A stretch of DNA of 64,000 bases from Clostridium sp031626875 (GTDB lineage: Bacteria; Bacillota; Clostridia; Clostridiales; Clostridiaceae): contig NZ_JANDMF010000010.1 in NCBI RefSeq assembly GCF_031626875.1, positions 56,483 through 120,482 of the forward strand. Direction: 5' to 3'. A model generated the notes under the pieces. That model ran no database searches and was not told the DNA's origin. It saw nothing but the letters and a program-made list of their open reading frames with translations. The translations under genes were made by a program, and so were the position numbers. Shown piece by piece: positions 7,470 to 16,548 of this stretch (the first letter of the stretch is position 1; each line of letters begins with the position of its first letter).

Positions 7470-9669
7470 TCCTAATCTCCTCCTTTCTCATTTTTGTTTC
7501 TTTTGGCTCTATTTCAACTCTTTTCATTCTTACATGTTCATATCCTTTCTGTTTCCCTACTATATTCCAACTAAATTTTAAATTTGGTTCTCCATGTACT
7601 AAGAAACTATCCATATTTCTATCTTCTACCCAAATATCACCTTTGCCATATTTAGTTAAAAACACTTGATAACCTTCTTCAAGACTTACAGTCTCTAAAA
7701 ATAAAGAATCTAAAATAACTGTACAAATTCCATTTTCATCTAATACTTCATCATTCTCGCTATAATCTGCAAATTTAGGGTTGGGAGTTTCGTATGCGTT
7801 TATGCAAACATGACCAACACTAGTATTGACTACTCTTGGTTTTTCTCCTGTACATGTTAATTGTCCATTGACATGTACTCCACCATTCATATATACACGC
7901 CCATCTGTAGCAATAGTCATAAAAGCGTTATCACTTTTTTTATTTAAATAAATACGGTATCCATTCAATTGTATATTGTCATATAGTTGTATTGGACAGC
8001 CTTCATTGGATATCCCATATTTATCAAATTCTAGATAAGGAGATATTGAACCATCAGAATTTCTATATCCAATCTGGAACCAACTATTTTTTTCATTCCA
8101 TAAGCTTATCGCCGGTTTTGTATTATCTGCATGTAATACCGTAGAACCAATAGTACCAACTCCTTCACCATCATGGTTCCAGTTAAAGAATTTTAAAGCA
8201 TTATTAGACATTTCCATAGCTTTTTTATTATTGTTAAAGAAACTCGCTCCGCCCGTTTTAGATAAGTCTATTTGAAAGCTACCATCTGCATTTTGTATCA
8301 TAATTGTACTTAATATACCTGTAGCAATTAATGAAGCATTTATCTTTCCATCACTAGTAAAACCATAATTGTATTTTCCGTAATAACCAGTAGAAGAAAA
8401 CCCCAAACCATTCTTATTAAATCTAGTTACCTTTATTGCTGTATTAATATCTTTAGTATCCATTACTAGTAATTCGTTAGCTCTTACAACCAAGTAACTA
8501 TCTTTCATACCACTTTTAATAATAGAATCTATATAACTTGCAATGGAATTATTGTTTGTATTTGCATATTGTTTCTTTAGATCTGCAACAACACTATTCA
8601 TACTCATAGCACTCAATGTTACAGTATTACTTAAAGTTATTTCATCAACTTTTTTAGCCAGTACATTGTATTTTCTAGCTATTGCCCTTACTTTTATATC
8701 AGTTTTTATTTTCGGAACGTAAACCCTTATGGTATCTCCTAAGTAAATTCTTTCTGCTGCAACATAATTTTTATATTCTTCTGTTTTTTCGAGTTGCACA
8801 AAATTAATAGTATAAGTAGCTTTAAGCTTATCTATATCATTTTGGCTAAATTCCAACTTAACAAGTCTATCCAGTTCGGCTTTTGCTAAAGCTTCAGTTG
8901 CAAACCCATCAGTATCAGATTCTCCTTTAACTTTTACATCAGAATACTCTATAGTATTTGTATAAACCCTTGCATAATTGCCTTTAAGTGGACTATCTAT
9001 CCAACTTCCTAAAATACCATTATTTCCTTTTCCTCTTGCTCTAGTAACTAAATCATCTATATTACTTTCTCCACTAAATCCAGTAAGATTCTTTTTTTCT
9101 CTTATAGATACATTTCTATCACTTCCAATATGAGTATTAATAGAAAGCGTATATTGTCTTCTTAGACACTCGCCACCCCACCTAGTTAAGAAACTATTAT
9201 CGCTATCATGAATGGCTTTATACAGACTCATATCCTGATAATAAGCTGTATTAGAAGTAGCTATATCTGATTGTAATATTATTTCTTTTGTTCCTGCTGC
9301 ATTAGTAAGTAAATGAGACAATGCACCTTGCCCACTAACATTAGTTGGCCTAACATCATCTAAATACAATGTTAAAGATTCTGCTATGGTTACTTGCCTA
9401 GCTACTATATCTATATATCTTGTACCTTTAGTTACTTTACTAATTCTAAATATTTCGTCCCCATAATCTAATCTAACTTTTAATATATCTTCTTCCTCTA
9501 AATGTCCCTGAGCATCAATTGTAAATGTACCATCTAATACATAATTACCAAAATCCTCTGTTGCAATGCACTTAGTACAATAATTATCTAATGATTTTCC
9601 ATTAGTGGTTAAGACTTTATCTCTAGCTGCATTGGAAGAAAACCATGCTACTTTTATTTCTTTTTTCAT
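7462..9669 (-). CDS. Tail-associated protein (Tal / prophage endopeptidase tail family)
   Basis: 735 residues, placed directly after Dit as gp27/Tal-like tail-tip hub proteins always are. The first about 380 residues (MKKEIKVAWFSSNAARDK to VTLSAMSMNSVVADLKKQ) have the beta-rich layout of the Prophage_tail hub domain. Residues 400-600 are a repetitive fibre-like region (TGYYGKYNYGFTSDGKINAS, GRVYMNGGVHVNGQLTC). The C-terminus is a beta-rich head like those of clostridial tail fibres. A cell-wall hydrolase domain was not recognised. Function: closes the tail tube and contacts the cell surface. Confidence 0.8.
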   Translation of the reverse strand: MKKEIKVAWFSSNAARDKVLTTNGKSLDNYCTKCIATEDFGNYVLDGTFTIDAQGHLEEEDILKVRLDYGDEIFRISKVTKGTRYIDIVARQVTIAESLTLYLDDVRPTNVSGQGALSHLLTNAAGTKEIILQSDIATSNTAYYQDMSLYKAIHDSDNSFLTRWGGECLRRQYTLSINTHIGSDRNVSIREKKNLTGFSGESNIDDLVTRARGKGNNGILGSWIDSPLKGNYARVYTNTIEYSDVKVKGESDTDGFATEALAKAELDRLVKLEFSQNDIDKLKATYTINFVQLEKTEEYKNYVAAERIYLGDTIRVYVPKIKTDIKVRAIARKYNVLAKKVDEITLSNTVTLSAMSMNSVVADLKKQYANTNNNSIASYIDSIIKSGMKDSYLVVRANELLVMDTKDINTAIKVTRFNKNGLGFSSTGYYGKYNYGFTSDGKINASLIATGILSTIMIQNADGSFQIDLSKTGGASFFNNNKKAMEMSNNALKFFNWNHDGEGVGTIGSTVLHADNTKPAISLWNEKNSWFQIGYRNSDGSISPYLEFDKYGISNEGCPIQLYDNIQLNGYRIYLNKKSDNAFMTIATDGRVYMNGGVHVNGQLTCTGEKPRVVNTSVGHVCINAYETPNPKFADYSENDEVLDENGICTVILDSLFLETVSLEEGYQVFLTKYGKGDIWVEDRNMDSFLVHGEPNLKFSWNIVGKQKGYEHVRMKRVEIEPKETKMRKEEIRIG

Positions 9670-9681
9670 TTTGTTTTCCTC

Positions 9682-10389
9682 CTATTTATATTGAGTGGTG
9701 TATTCCACAATTATTTTTGTAACATTACCTGTATAAGAAATTGTATTATTGCCTTTTTCAAATAAAATAAAATCCCCTAAAACATCATCCTTAGAGGTTA
9801 AATCTTGATTTCTAATTTGCATTAATTTGCTATCTACTTCTACATAGTTAGATACATTATTTATTTGCATTGTTTCATCATTTATAGCTAATTGAATATT
9901 TCCACTTCCATAAACTTTTATAAGTGATTCCCCTGGAGCTGTACCATTATAATAAAAACTAAAATTATTACTTGTTATTTCATAAATAGTATTTTCTAAA
10001 TCAGTCAAAAAAGGCTCACATATAAATGTTGCTGTAAATTCTCCATATTGCAATATTTTCTTAGTTATATCATCTTTTTCAACTCTCTTAACCCTATAGG
10101 CTCTATCTTCTCTATCATAGATAAGTCTATTGTCTTCTATATTATCCAACCACTCCAATATATTATCTATTTGAAACCAAAGATTTTCATTATCTCTAAG
10201 TCTAAATTTAATATCTTTTTTTCTATTGGGATATGCTCCACTTTTAATTGTTAAAGTACCACTTCTTCCTTCTACTTCCACATCCTCAACTTTTTCATTA
10301 ATTTGTGTATAGGAAGAATAATCAGCCACAAACAGACCTAAATCATCATAAAAATATTTATTGTTAAAATATCCTGTATACTCTTGCAT
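9682..10389 (-). CDS. Distal tail protein (Dit)
   Basis: 235 residues beginning MQEYTGYFNNKYFYDDLGL, with the GRSGTLTIKSGAYPNRKKDIKF segment and a beta-rich galectin-like C-terminal half (STAPGES-like TAPGESLIKVYGSGNIQLAI). The length and N-terminal pattern match siphophage tail component (Sipho_tail) proteins, which form the hexameric hub at the tail end. It sits between the tape measure and Tal genes, the invariant position. Confidence 0.85.
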   Translation of the reverse strand: MQEYTGYFNNKYFYDDLGLFVADYSSYTQINEKVEDVEVEGRSGTLTIKSGAYPNRKKDIKFRLRDNENLWFQIDNILEWLDNIEDNRLIYDREDRAYRVKRVEKDDITKKILQYGEFTATFICEPFLTDLENTIYEITSNNFSFYYNGTAPGESLIKVYGSGNIQLAINDETMQINNVSNYVEVDSKLMQIRNQDLTSKDDVLGDFILFEKGNNTISYTGNVTKIIVEYTTQYK

Positions 10390-10391
10390 AA

Positions 10392-12143
10392 TTACCTCCC
10401 TATATTATATCCTTCCAATTGGTCCTGGTTCGGTGCTACAACTTGTCTAGTAAATTCTCTACCATCTACAGTAATAATAACCTCTACTGGTCTATTAGCC
10501 ACTCCTCGCATTTCTGCCCATAGTTTATCTAATGGAAGAATAGCTTCTGCATTACTTCCTCTACCATTATTTGCATCACCTAAGCCTATGTTTCCTAATA
10601 CGGTTGGTTGTGTAAAAATAGCACCACTACTATACCAATCAACTCCAATGTGTGGGATACTTGGAGGATTCAAACTAAAGCTTCCGTCAATACTAAAGTG
10701 CGGTAACTTAATATTTGGTAAATTCCACTCAAATTTTAGATATCCTCTCAACTTATCAATTTGTCTATTTATTTCATCTACTGCAGCTTGAAAAGGATGT
10801 TCCAATACATATTCAATATCATTCCAAACATCTTTAATAAATTGAACAACTCCATCAACTTTAGATTTAAAAGCATCACAATGCTCATACAGGATTTTAA
10901 AACCACCAGCAAAAGGATTTACTAATACCAACAATATATCTTGCCAATTATTTTTAAAAAAGTCTACAACCACATTAAATGCAGCTGGCAAAGTAACTGT
11001 AAAGAAATTTTTTAACCAATCTCCAATAGCATTAACACCATTTCTAAACCATTCACATTTATTATATGCAAGAACTAGCGCAGCAACTATACCAGCACCT
11101 AACACAAGCCATGGGGCACCTGCGAATTTAACTGTTATTCCTAGTATTTTAAGTGCTCCAGTAATAGAACCTATTGCACTTGTTATTAATCCCATTGTTC
11201 CTATTACTGCTACAGCTCCAAGAATAAACTGTTGTGCTCCTGCTGGTAATTTATTAAACCAATCTACAACTTTTTGCAATCCATTTGTTAGAGATGTTAC
11301 AACTGGCAAAAGCATAGTACCTATTTGGCTTTTTAAAGCTCCTAGATTGTTGCTTAAAATCTTTGCTTTACCCTCTGGAGTCTTTGCAATTTCTTCATTC
11401 AAATTACCATAATTTTGTTTTAAAACTTCTGTTATTGTAGCTGCTTTTTGCTCTTCTGTACCAGTTTCAATTATCTTCTTTTGAGCATCTGTCATTGTTA
11501 CACCAACTCTAGTCATAGCGGTTGCAGAACCTTGCATAGCTTTACCAACCATATTGGCATACCCCATCATATCTTCACTTGTTGCATTAACTCCTTTTTG
11601 ATTTACTGCTAAATTATCTAATTGTGGTATTAACTTTTTTATACTATCAGTTTGCAATCCAAAAGTACTTAATTGTGTCATTGCGGCTTTATTAAGTCCA
11701 CCACTAATTACACCAGTTTTACTTAATTCACTTGCATAGTTTTTAAGACTTGTTACCTGTTCATCTGTTGCGTGGCTTGCAGCTTTTAAAACTGTTTCTA
11801 ACTTAGTATTAGCAGTTGCAGCACCTGTCGCAGCACTTACACAAGCTTTACCAAAACTAATTATTTGTGTTGTTCCAACAAATCCAGCTATAGATTTAAC
11901 TACATTGCCTAGTTTATTTCCAAAGCTAGAGCCTTTATTGCCTGTTTCTTCTAAGACTTTACCAGTAGCGCTTCCTTGATTCTGTACTTCTTTTAGCTTA
12001 TTGGAAAAATTACCACTTTTCCCTTCTGCATCTTGCAGGTTAGAACCTATTTGTCTAGCTTCAGAACTAAGTTTATTAAGATTATTTATTGCTTCACCAA
12101 TTTTAACACTTACATCAGCACTTAACGTAAAAACATCAGACAT
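10392..12143 (-). CDS. Tail tape measure protein
   Basis: 583 residues with a helical N-terminus (INNLNKLSSEARQIGSNLQD), Ala/Gly/Ser-rich repeats of the PhageMin_Tail core (residues about 90-290), and hydrophobic segments (QFILGAVAVIGTMGLITSAI and PWLVLGAGIVAALVLAY), followed by a beta-rich C-terminus ending in HIGVDWYSSGAIFTQPT and SNAEAILPLDKLWAEM, typical of these proteins. At about 0.15 nm per residue it predicts a short tail near 85-90 nm. It abuts the G/GT chaperone genes. Confidence 0.92.
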   Translation of the reverse strand: MSDVFTLSADVSVKIGEAINNLNKLSSEARQIGSNLQDAEGKSGNFSNKLKEVQNQGSATGKVLEETGNKGSSFGNKLGNVVKSIAGFVGTTQIISFGKACVSAATGAATANTKLETVLKAASHATDEQVTSLKNYASELSKTGVISGGLNKAAMTQLSTFGLQTDSIKKLIPQLDNLAVNQKGVNATSEDMMGYANMVGKAMQGSATAMTRVGVTMTDAQKKIIETGTEEQKAATITEVLKQNYGNLNEEIAKTPEGKAKILSNNLGALKSQIGTMLLPVVTSLTNGLQKVVDWFNKLPAGAQQFILGAVAVIGTMGLITSAIGSITGALKILGITVKFAGAPWLVLGAGIVAALVLAYNKCEWFRNGVNAIGDWLKNFFTVTLPAAFNVVVDFFKNNWQDILLVLVNPFAGGFKILYEHCDAFKSKVDGVVQFIKDVWNDIEYVLEHPFQAAVDEINRQIDKLRGYLKFEWNLPNIKLPHFSIDGSFSLNPPSIPHIGVDWYSSGAIFTQPTVLGNIGLGDANNGRGSNAEAILPLDKLWAEMRGVANRPVEVIITVDGREFTRQVVAPNQDQLEGYNIGR

Positions 12144-12924
12144 TAGTTATCTCCTCCTTTCATTGCTTTTTTAAATTCCTCTAATGCATCATTAGCTTCA
12201 TTTCTAACATGTTCAATATTAACTTTCTTTTCATGTTTTTTAGATACTCCAAGCCTTTCTTTATATTCAAAATAAGAAATTTGTTCTTCAGATCTAATAC
12301 AATTAACTAAATATCCTTTGTAAATTCTATCTTCATTTTTTTGATTAACAATTTCTATCATAATTCCAAGAGAATCTTCAATATCCATGCTTGCAATATA
12401 AGAATAGCAACCGTTCTGAAATAATATTGCTCTTAATGAACAATTATTATCACTTACTTGATTGCTAAGGAGAAAACCGATTGCATTGTTTCACTCATTG
12501 CTATTTCTTTAATAGCTGCTATGGTCCAGTTTAAACCTTTATTTTTTATTTCACTTTCACCGATATCATAAATATTGGATAATACCTTGTAAATCTCTTT
12601 CTTTGCTTGTGGAAGCCTTGTTATACCTGTAGCTAATAGCTTTGTACCTTCCTTATTCATTTCTTTTTCTACCTTTATAAACTCTTCTTGCAACTCTTTA
12701 TTTTCAAATATTATTTTATTATTTATACGTTCTTTTTTACTATCATCGAATTCAGCAAAATCAGGATATTTTTCACTTACTAATCCAGCAACTTTATTAA
12801 TAGCTATGTCTTGCCTTCTTTTTAATTCTGTTATTTCCGAAATGCTATCAACAATTTCATCTGTCATACCTAATTTATTTAAAATTCCTATAATTGCAAA
12901 TCCATCTTCAGTTGTAATTTTCAT
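12143..12924 (-). CDS. Tail assembly chaperone GT fusion, made by -1 frameshift
   Basis: The downstream frame (residues MDIEDSLGIMIEIVNQ to KKAMKGGDN, 12143-12388) is open upstream in the -1 phase past the G stop. The two frames can only be joined between the -1-phase TGA at 12491-12493 and the G stop at 12454-12456. That interval contains GGTTTTC (12472-12478). The fusion would be about 260 residues: 151 from G, then LLSNQVSDNN and on into the T part. Known: lambda-like and many Gram-positive siphophages make G and GT this way to fold the tape measure. Expression by frameshift is inferred. Confidence 0.7.
12454..12924 (-). CDS. Tail assembly chaperone G
   Basis: 156 residues beginning MKITTEDGFAIIGILNKLGM, mostly helical, ending in QSVFSLAIK. 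It lies between the major tail protein and the tape measure gene, as all G chaperones do, and its end carries a slippery heptamer leading into the T frame. It has no enzyme motif. Start ATG at 12924 follows GAAGGGATTTG. Confidence 0.75.
   Translation of the reverse strand: MKITTEDGFAIIGILNKLGMTDEIVDSISEITELKRRQDIAINKVAGLVSEKYPDFAEFDDSKKERINNKIIFENKELQEEFIKVEKEMNKEGTKLLATGITRLPQAKKEIYKVLSNIYDIGESEIKNKGLNWTIAAIKEIAMSETMQSVFSLAIK
12472..12478 (-). other. Candidate -1 ribosomal slippery site G GTT TTC
   Basis: In the G reading frame the codons are GTT TTC preceded by G. After a -1 slip the tRNAs would sit on GGT TTT, keeping A-site pairing. It is the only heptamer of the X XXY YYZ type (with a relaxed first triplet) in the 35-nt interval where the frames can be joined. 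Confidence 0.55.
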
Positions 12925-12946
12925 TTAATCAAATCCCTTCTAAAAA

Positions 12947-12977
12947 AAATAAGGAAGTAAATTAATACTTCCTATTT
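12947..12977 (-). terminator. Attenuating terminator after the major tail protein gene
   Basis: GGAAGTA/TACTTCC stem extended by AAATA/TATTT with one bulged A, then a run of eight T on the minus strand. It overlaps the stop of the major tail protein gene. Probably lowers expression of downstream genes relative to the tail tube protein. Confidence 0.7.
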
Positions 12978-13562
12978 GGTATCATCAACAACCGCCACAG
13001 CCTTTGGTTTTATTATTTTAAATGGAGTTTCATCCAACTTATCCATATCATAAGCACCTTCAAAACTCATTTTAATAGCATCATTTTCTTTATCCTTAAA
13101 TTCCATACTAAAACCTTCTGCATTATAAGAATTTTTAACTATTATAGCTATTGGATATTGATTATTTTTCACTCTTCCCAAAATAACAAGATCATGATAA
13201 GAGCTATTGTTTAAACTAGGTTGTGGAATAAAAACTTCATAAGTTTCTGAACTTGTTTTTGTATCTTTTTTAATAAGAGAAGCACTTAACACATTCTCAT
13301 TTAAATCTAATAAAGAACCTTCTGCTTTAATATCCCAACCTGTTATTTCTTCCATATTTTTAACTTTTCTATCTTCTTTACCCGCAAAATCAAAATCAGT
13401 AATTTTAGGTTTTGCAGTAAATTTTATAGAATCTTTCCCTAGTCCTAACTTTTTATCATCAGTTAATGATTTAATTAATTCATCAACATTAGTTGCATTG
13501 AAATAATTATCGCCATAAAATAAAGTTGCATTTCCTATTACCATATTTATATTAGTACTCAA
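12972..13562 (-). CDS. Major tail (tube) protein
   Basis: 196 residues, beta-rich, beginning MSTNINMVIGNATLFYG and ending with a Lys/Val tail. The order connector, tail terminator, this gene, terminator, chaperones, tape measure is the standard position of the tube protein. The sequence contains the pattern VIGNATLFYGDNYFNATNVDE and an EITGWDIKAEG segment like other clostridial phage tube proteins. It forms the stacked hexameric rings of the tail tube. Confidence 0.8.
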   Translation of the reverse strand: MSTNINMVIGNATLFYGDNYFNATNVDELIKSLTDDKKLGLGKDSIKFTAKPKITDFDFAGKEDRKVKNMEEITGWDIKAEGSLLDLNENVLSASLIKKDTKTSSETYEVFIPQPSLNNSSYHDLVILGRVKNNQYPIAIIVKNSYNAEGFSMEFKDKENDAIKMSFEGAYDMDKLDETPFKIIKPKAVAVVDDTK

Positions 13563-13575
13563 TTTATCACCCTCT

Positions 13576-13923
13576 CTAATAATTTTTTATTGTATATTGC
13601 AGTACTGAATTAAATTTATCTGTATCATAGTAAGACGTATAATAAGCATTATCTCTTACTATCCAGCAATCTTTAAAGTCTATATCATTTATTTTTTTGT
13701 CTAATTCAAATGCTTTATTTTGTATAAGCATCTTATTTTCTTTTATTCCAGTAATTCTAATCTGTAATGTTATTTCATCATTTATTATGTTATCTTGTAC
13801 GCTATCTCCAATTTTCATTTCAATAGCATATGAATTTTTAACAAAATCAAAATCACTTGTAATCTGATCATAAGCTTCAGGTATTAAAGTAAATAAACTT
13901 ACCTGTATTTCATTTAATGTCAT
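13576..13923 (-). CDS. Probable tail terminator protein
   Basis: 115 residues beginning MTLNEIQVSLFTLIPEAYDQIT, alternating helix and strand. It lies after the HK97 gp10-like gene and directly before the tube protein, where tail terminators (gpU-like / minor capsid) are encoded. Start overlaps the stop of the upstream gene at 13923. The call rests on position, size and pattern. Confidence 0.65.
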   Translation of the reverse strand: MTLNEIQVSLFTLIPEAYDQITSDFDFVKNSYAIEMKIGDSVQDNIINDEITLQIRITGIKENKMLIQNKAFELDKKINDIDFKDCWIVRDNAYYTSYYDTDKFNSVLQYTIKNY

Positions 13924-14240
13924 TACTTGCTTACCCCCTTTAAATGCTTAACTATAATATCTATGATTTGGCTTGAATCATTTCTTAAAGTATCTCTAAT
14001 GTATGATTTATTTTCAAACTCTACCTTTGCAGCATAAACAATGTTGGACCCCCAAGTAACTTTTATATTATCCGTATTAACATTTTTAACAAATGTAATG
14101 GAACGCTTTAAATTTCCAGTAAGTACAGGAGTATTGCTTTGTATATCAGCTAACTTAGTTGTCCCAATTTCTTCCCCTGCATCAATTGCAGCTTGTTGAA
14201 TAGACTTTATTAATTCTTGTGTATTATCTTTAAATATCAT
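13923..14240 (-). CDS. HK97 gp10-like head-tail joining protein
   Basis: 105 residues with the pattern DTPVLTGNLKRSI-like (here SNTPVLTGNLKRSITFVKN), followed by VYAAKVEF. The PVxTGxLKxSI and YAxxxE features are the hallmark of HK97 gp10 proteins, which adapt the head completion ring to the tail. It overlaps both neighbours by a few bases. Confidence 0.8.
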   Translation of the reverse strand: MIFKDNTQELIKSIQQAAIDAGEEIGTTKLADIQSNTPVLTGNLKRSITFVKNVNTDNIKVTWGSNIVYAAKVEFENKSYIRDTLRNDSSQIIDIIVKHLKGVSK

Positions 14241-14557
14241 AAAATCACCTTATCAACACTCTTAAGAGCATAAATATTATAATTATCCCAAGCTATAGCT
14301 TTTTCTACTTCATAAGCTTTATTTTTATAGATAACTATGTCCTTAACATTCAATTCCTCATTCATAAATGCTTGTATGTTACTTTCTATTTTTTCGCCCC
14401 AGGTATATTTAATAGCTTTTTCATCTATTGGCTGCACATCACACTCTATTAATTCAGCCTTTTTATATCCTTGGATTAACTGCCCTATAGGATTCTTACT
14501 GCTTACATAGGTTGTCTTATATATTTCCTTATCATAAAACATAACATCACCATGCAT
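14237..14557 (-). CDS. Head-tail stopper-like protein
   Basis: 106 residues, beta-rich (MFYDKEIYKTTYVSSKNPIG, CDVQPIDEKAIKYTWGEKI, NVKDIVIYKNKAYEVEKAI). Size, fold pattern and its place between the connector and the gp10-like gene fit gp16/FII-type stopper proteins. It overlaps the connector gene by 11 nt. Confidence 0.6.
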   Translation of the reverse strand: MHGDVMFYDKEIYKTTYVSSKNPIGQLIQGYKKAELIECDVQPIDEKAIKYTWGEKIESNIQAFMNEELNVKDIVIYKNKAYEVEKAIAWDNYNIYALKSVDKVIL

Positions 14558-14828
14558 AAAAATGAGGTTTAGGAAGTAACATTTTTATATCTTCAGTAAT
14601 TACTAAAGATTCAACATTATCATCAAAAGTAACACTCCTGGAACCTTGATTCATGCTTTTTATTCCTGCTACTGGTTTTAATTTATCTATTCCTATAGAA
14701 TTTTTAATAAGTTTTTTAACTGCTAAAGGATATTTTTCTTTAATTTCTTCTAAATCATCATCAACCTTAAGATAATTTTTTATAGATAAACAAGCCATTT
14801 GACTATATTCTTCGTCTGTAAATGTCAA
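14547..14828 (-). CDS. Head-tail connector (gp6/gp15-like)
   Basis: 93 residues, helical in the first two thirds (FTDEEYSQMACLSIKNYLKVDDDLEEIKEKY), then a loop with GSRSVTFDDN. This is the usual pattern of phage connector/DNA-packaging adaptor proteins that sit on the portal. First gene after the capsid gene and its terminator. Confidence 0.65.
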   Translation of the reverse strand: MTFTDEEYSQMACLSIKNYLKVDDDLEEIKEKYPLAVKKLIKNSIGIDKLKPVAGIKSMNQGSRSVTFDDNVESLVITEDIKMLLPKPHFYAW

Positions 14829-14844
14829 ATTAATCCCTCCTATA

Positions 14845-14869
14845 TAAAAACAAAGGAGCCAAAAGCTCC
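14845..14869 (-). terminator. Attenuating terminator after the capsid gene
   Basis: GGAGC/GCTCC stem with a 5-nt loop followed on the minus strand by TTTGTTTTTA. It falls between capsid and connector genes, where reduced downstream expression is expected. Confidence 0.7.
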
Positions 14870-14874
14870 CTCAT

Positions 14875-15810
14875 TTATTTTGCTGCAGGTTTAGCATCTT
14901 TAATATTTGTATATAAGCCTTTTAACTTATTATCAAGTACCCAAATATCATGATATTTTCTATAATCCATAGCCCATGCATCTGCTTTTTGATTGGTATT
15001 TGGATCAAATATTCTCATTTTATCAGTTCTACTTATTGCAATAGGAACTTCCTTAGCTATTATTGTAAAATTGACATCAAAGGCATTTGTTTTCTTAACA
15101 AAACCACCTTTTACTTGACCTTCACTTTTCCCATCATATAGGGTAATATCACTAACCATACATTCATCAATTACTGGAATTAAAGGTACTCCATCAATCG
15201 CTGGTACTCTTGTATCAACACCATTTATTGCAAATGTAGCTGCAACTAACTTTTCTCCATAGTATTCACTAACAAAAGATTGAACATCATAAGTAACATA
15301 AGCAATAAGATCACCAACAAATCCAGCTTTTCTTATTTTCTTAATACCATCTTTTATCTTACCTACAATTGTTGCTTTAGCTGGTATATATCCATATTCA
15401 ACTTGTGTATCTCCATCAACTCCTATAGCCATACTTGATAAGCTAGAAAGCCTTACTGCATCAATTTCTGGAACAACTTTAGTCCTTTGAAATTCTCCCA
15501 TAACTGTAGATGCTGTAGGAACAAAGTTTGCATCATTTACATCTTGTGAATCTAATGAGAAACCTCTACCTCTATCATATTTCATTTTTCTTGTTTCATA
15601 TTCTAATGACACATCTCCGCCTGGAAACCCATCATTTCTACTATAATTACCTAGTCCATCCATAGATAACTTAGGTATTTTGACTTCTGCTCCTCCATTG
15701 TAAATTACTTGTCCAGCATTAGCTTCCATCCATCCTGTTAAAGCTTGTTGTACTGCTGCCTTGTCCAAATTTTGTTGAAATAAAGTTGCATATGCTAATG
15801 TATTAGCCAT
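14875..15810 (-). CDS. Major capsid protein
   Basis: 311 residues beginning MANTLAYATLFQQNLDKAAV. It has the GGAEVKIPKLSMDGLGNYSR and DRGRGFSLDSQDVNDANF segments common to clostridial HK97-fold capsid proteins, and an RTDKMRIFDPN stretch near the C-terminus. It follows the scaffold gene and is ended by a terminator. It builds the icosahedral shell. Start ATG at 15810 follows AGAGAGG. Confidence 0.88.
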   Translation of the reverse strand: MANTLAYATLFQQNLDKAAVQQALTGWMEANAGQVIYNGGAEVKIPKLSMDGLGNYSRNDGFPGGDVSLEYETRKMKYDRGRGFSLDSQDVNDANFVPTASTVMGEFQRTKVVPEIDAVRLSSLSSMAIGVDGDTQVEYGYIPAKATIVGKIKDGIKKIRKAGFVGDLIAYVTYDVQSFVSEYYGEKLVAATFAINGVDTRVPAIDGVPLIPVIDECMVSDITLYDGKSEGQVKGGFVKKTNAFDVNFTIIAKEVPIAISRTDKMRIFDPNTNQKADAWAMDYRKYHDIWVLDNKLKGLYTNIKDAKPAAK

Positions 15811-15836
15811 TAAAAATCATCCTCTCTTTTTATAAA

Positions 15837-16442
15837 TTATTTAACACCCATAGCTGCTGCTATTTGTGCATTTAATGTATTAGTTGCGTCATCTGCTGGT
15901 GGAGTGTAAGAACTTGTACCAAGTTTACCCTTAACTCCTGCATCTACCGCACCACTAAATATATTTCCTATTGTTTCTATATTTTTATCAATTGTTTCTT
16001 CCTTACCATCGCCATAAATAAAATTAACAAGATCTGTAGGAAGATTTTTTTCTTTAAGAACTTTTGTATATTTTCCAATTGTTCTTTCCTTCTGTAATTC
16101 CGCTTGAGAATCATCAAATTGTTTTTGCAATTGTTCAAGCTGCTCCTGTTCAGGAGTTTTCTTTCCATTCTTAGCTTCATCTACTGCCTTTTTAATTATT
16201 TCTTGCATTTTGCCATTTTGAAAAGTATCTACACCTTTAGAAACTGCACTATCTATTAAACTTTGGTTATACCCTTTAATAGTTTCATTTTCTGTTATAA
16301 GCTTTTGAAAATCTTCCGCTGTAAGCTTTGATAAGTCCAATTTCCCCAAATCCTTAAACTCGTCAGTTCCTAGAATTGTTTCATTAATGTCCCCATCATC
16401 TGTTATATTTTCTATTAGTTTTATTAAGTCTGCCTTTTTCAT
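15837..16442 (-). CDS. Capsid scaffolding protein
   Basis: Start at ATG 16442 because GGAGG lies 5 nt upstream; the upstream ATG lacks one. The product is about 201 residues, very helical and charged, with a long coiled coil (EQEQLEQLQKQFDDSQAELQ) and a small basic/hydrophobic C-terminus (LNAQIAAAMGVK), as in Phage_GP20 scaffolds. It directs shell assembly and then leaves. Position between the accessory insert and the capsid gene is as expected. Confidence 0.85.
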   Translation of the reverse strand: MKKADLIKLIENITDDGDINETILGTDEFKDLGKLDLSKLTAEDFQKLITENETIKGYNQSLIDSAVSKGVDTFQNGKMQEIIKKAVDEAKNGKKTPEQEQLEQLQKQFDDSQAELQKERTIGKYTKVLKEKNLPTDLVNFIYGDGKEETIDKNIETIGNIFSGAVDAGVKGKLGTSSYTPPADDATNTLNAQIAAAMGVK

Positions 16443-16525
16443 AATTTCCTCCAATCCCTTAAAGTCCATTGTCCCTTAAAGTATTAATATTTTAGTAGTT
16501 TATGGTCATTTCGGACATAATAAAA

Positions 16526-16545
16526 AGCCTTAGTTTCCTAAGACT
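16526..16545 (-). terminator. Terminator after the PGDYG-like gene
   Basis: On the minus strand AGTCTTAG, a 4-nt loop and CTAAGGCT, then TTTTTA. It separates the accessory pair from the scaffold gene. Confidence 0.65.
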
Positions 16546-16548
16546 TAA

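Noticed and set aside
6886..7581. 231-codon plus-strand frame
   Set aside because: Antisense to the BppU and Tal genes; hydrophobic low-complexity composition arises from the complement of AT-rich codons; no ribosome site.
10384..10791. 135-codon plus-strand frame
   Set aside because: Antisense shadow of the tape measure gene, no supporting start signal.
15977..16180. 67-codon minus-strand frame within the scaffold gene
   Set aside because: Out-of-frame overlap of a well-supported gene, Lys/Asn/Leu-rich, no ribosome site.
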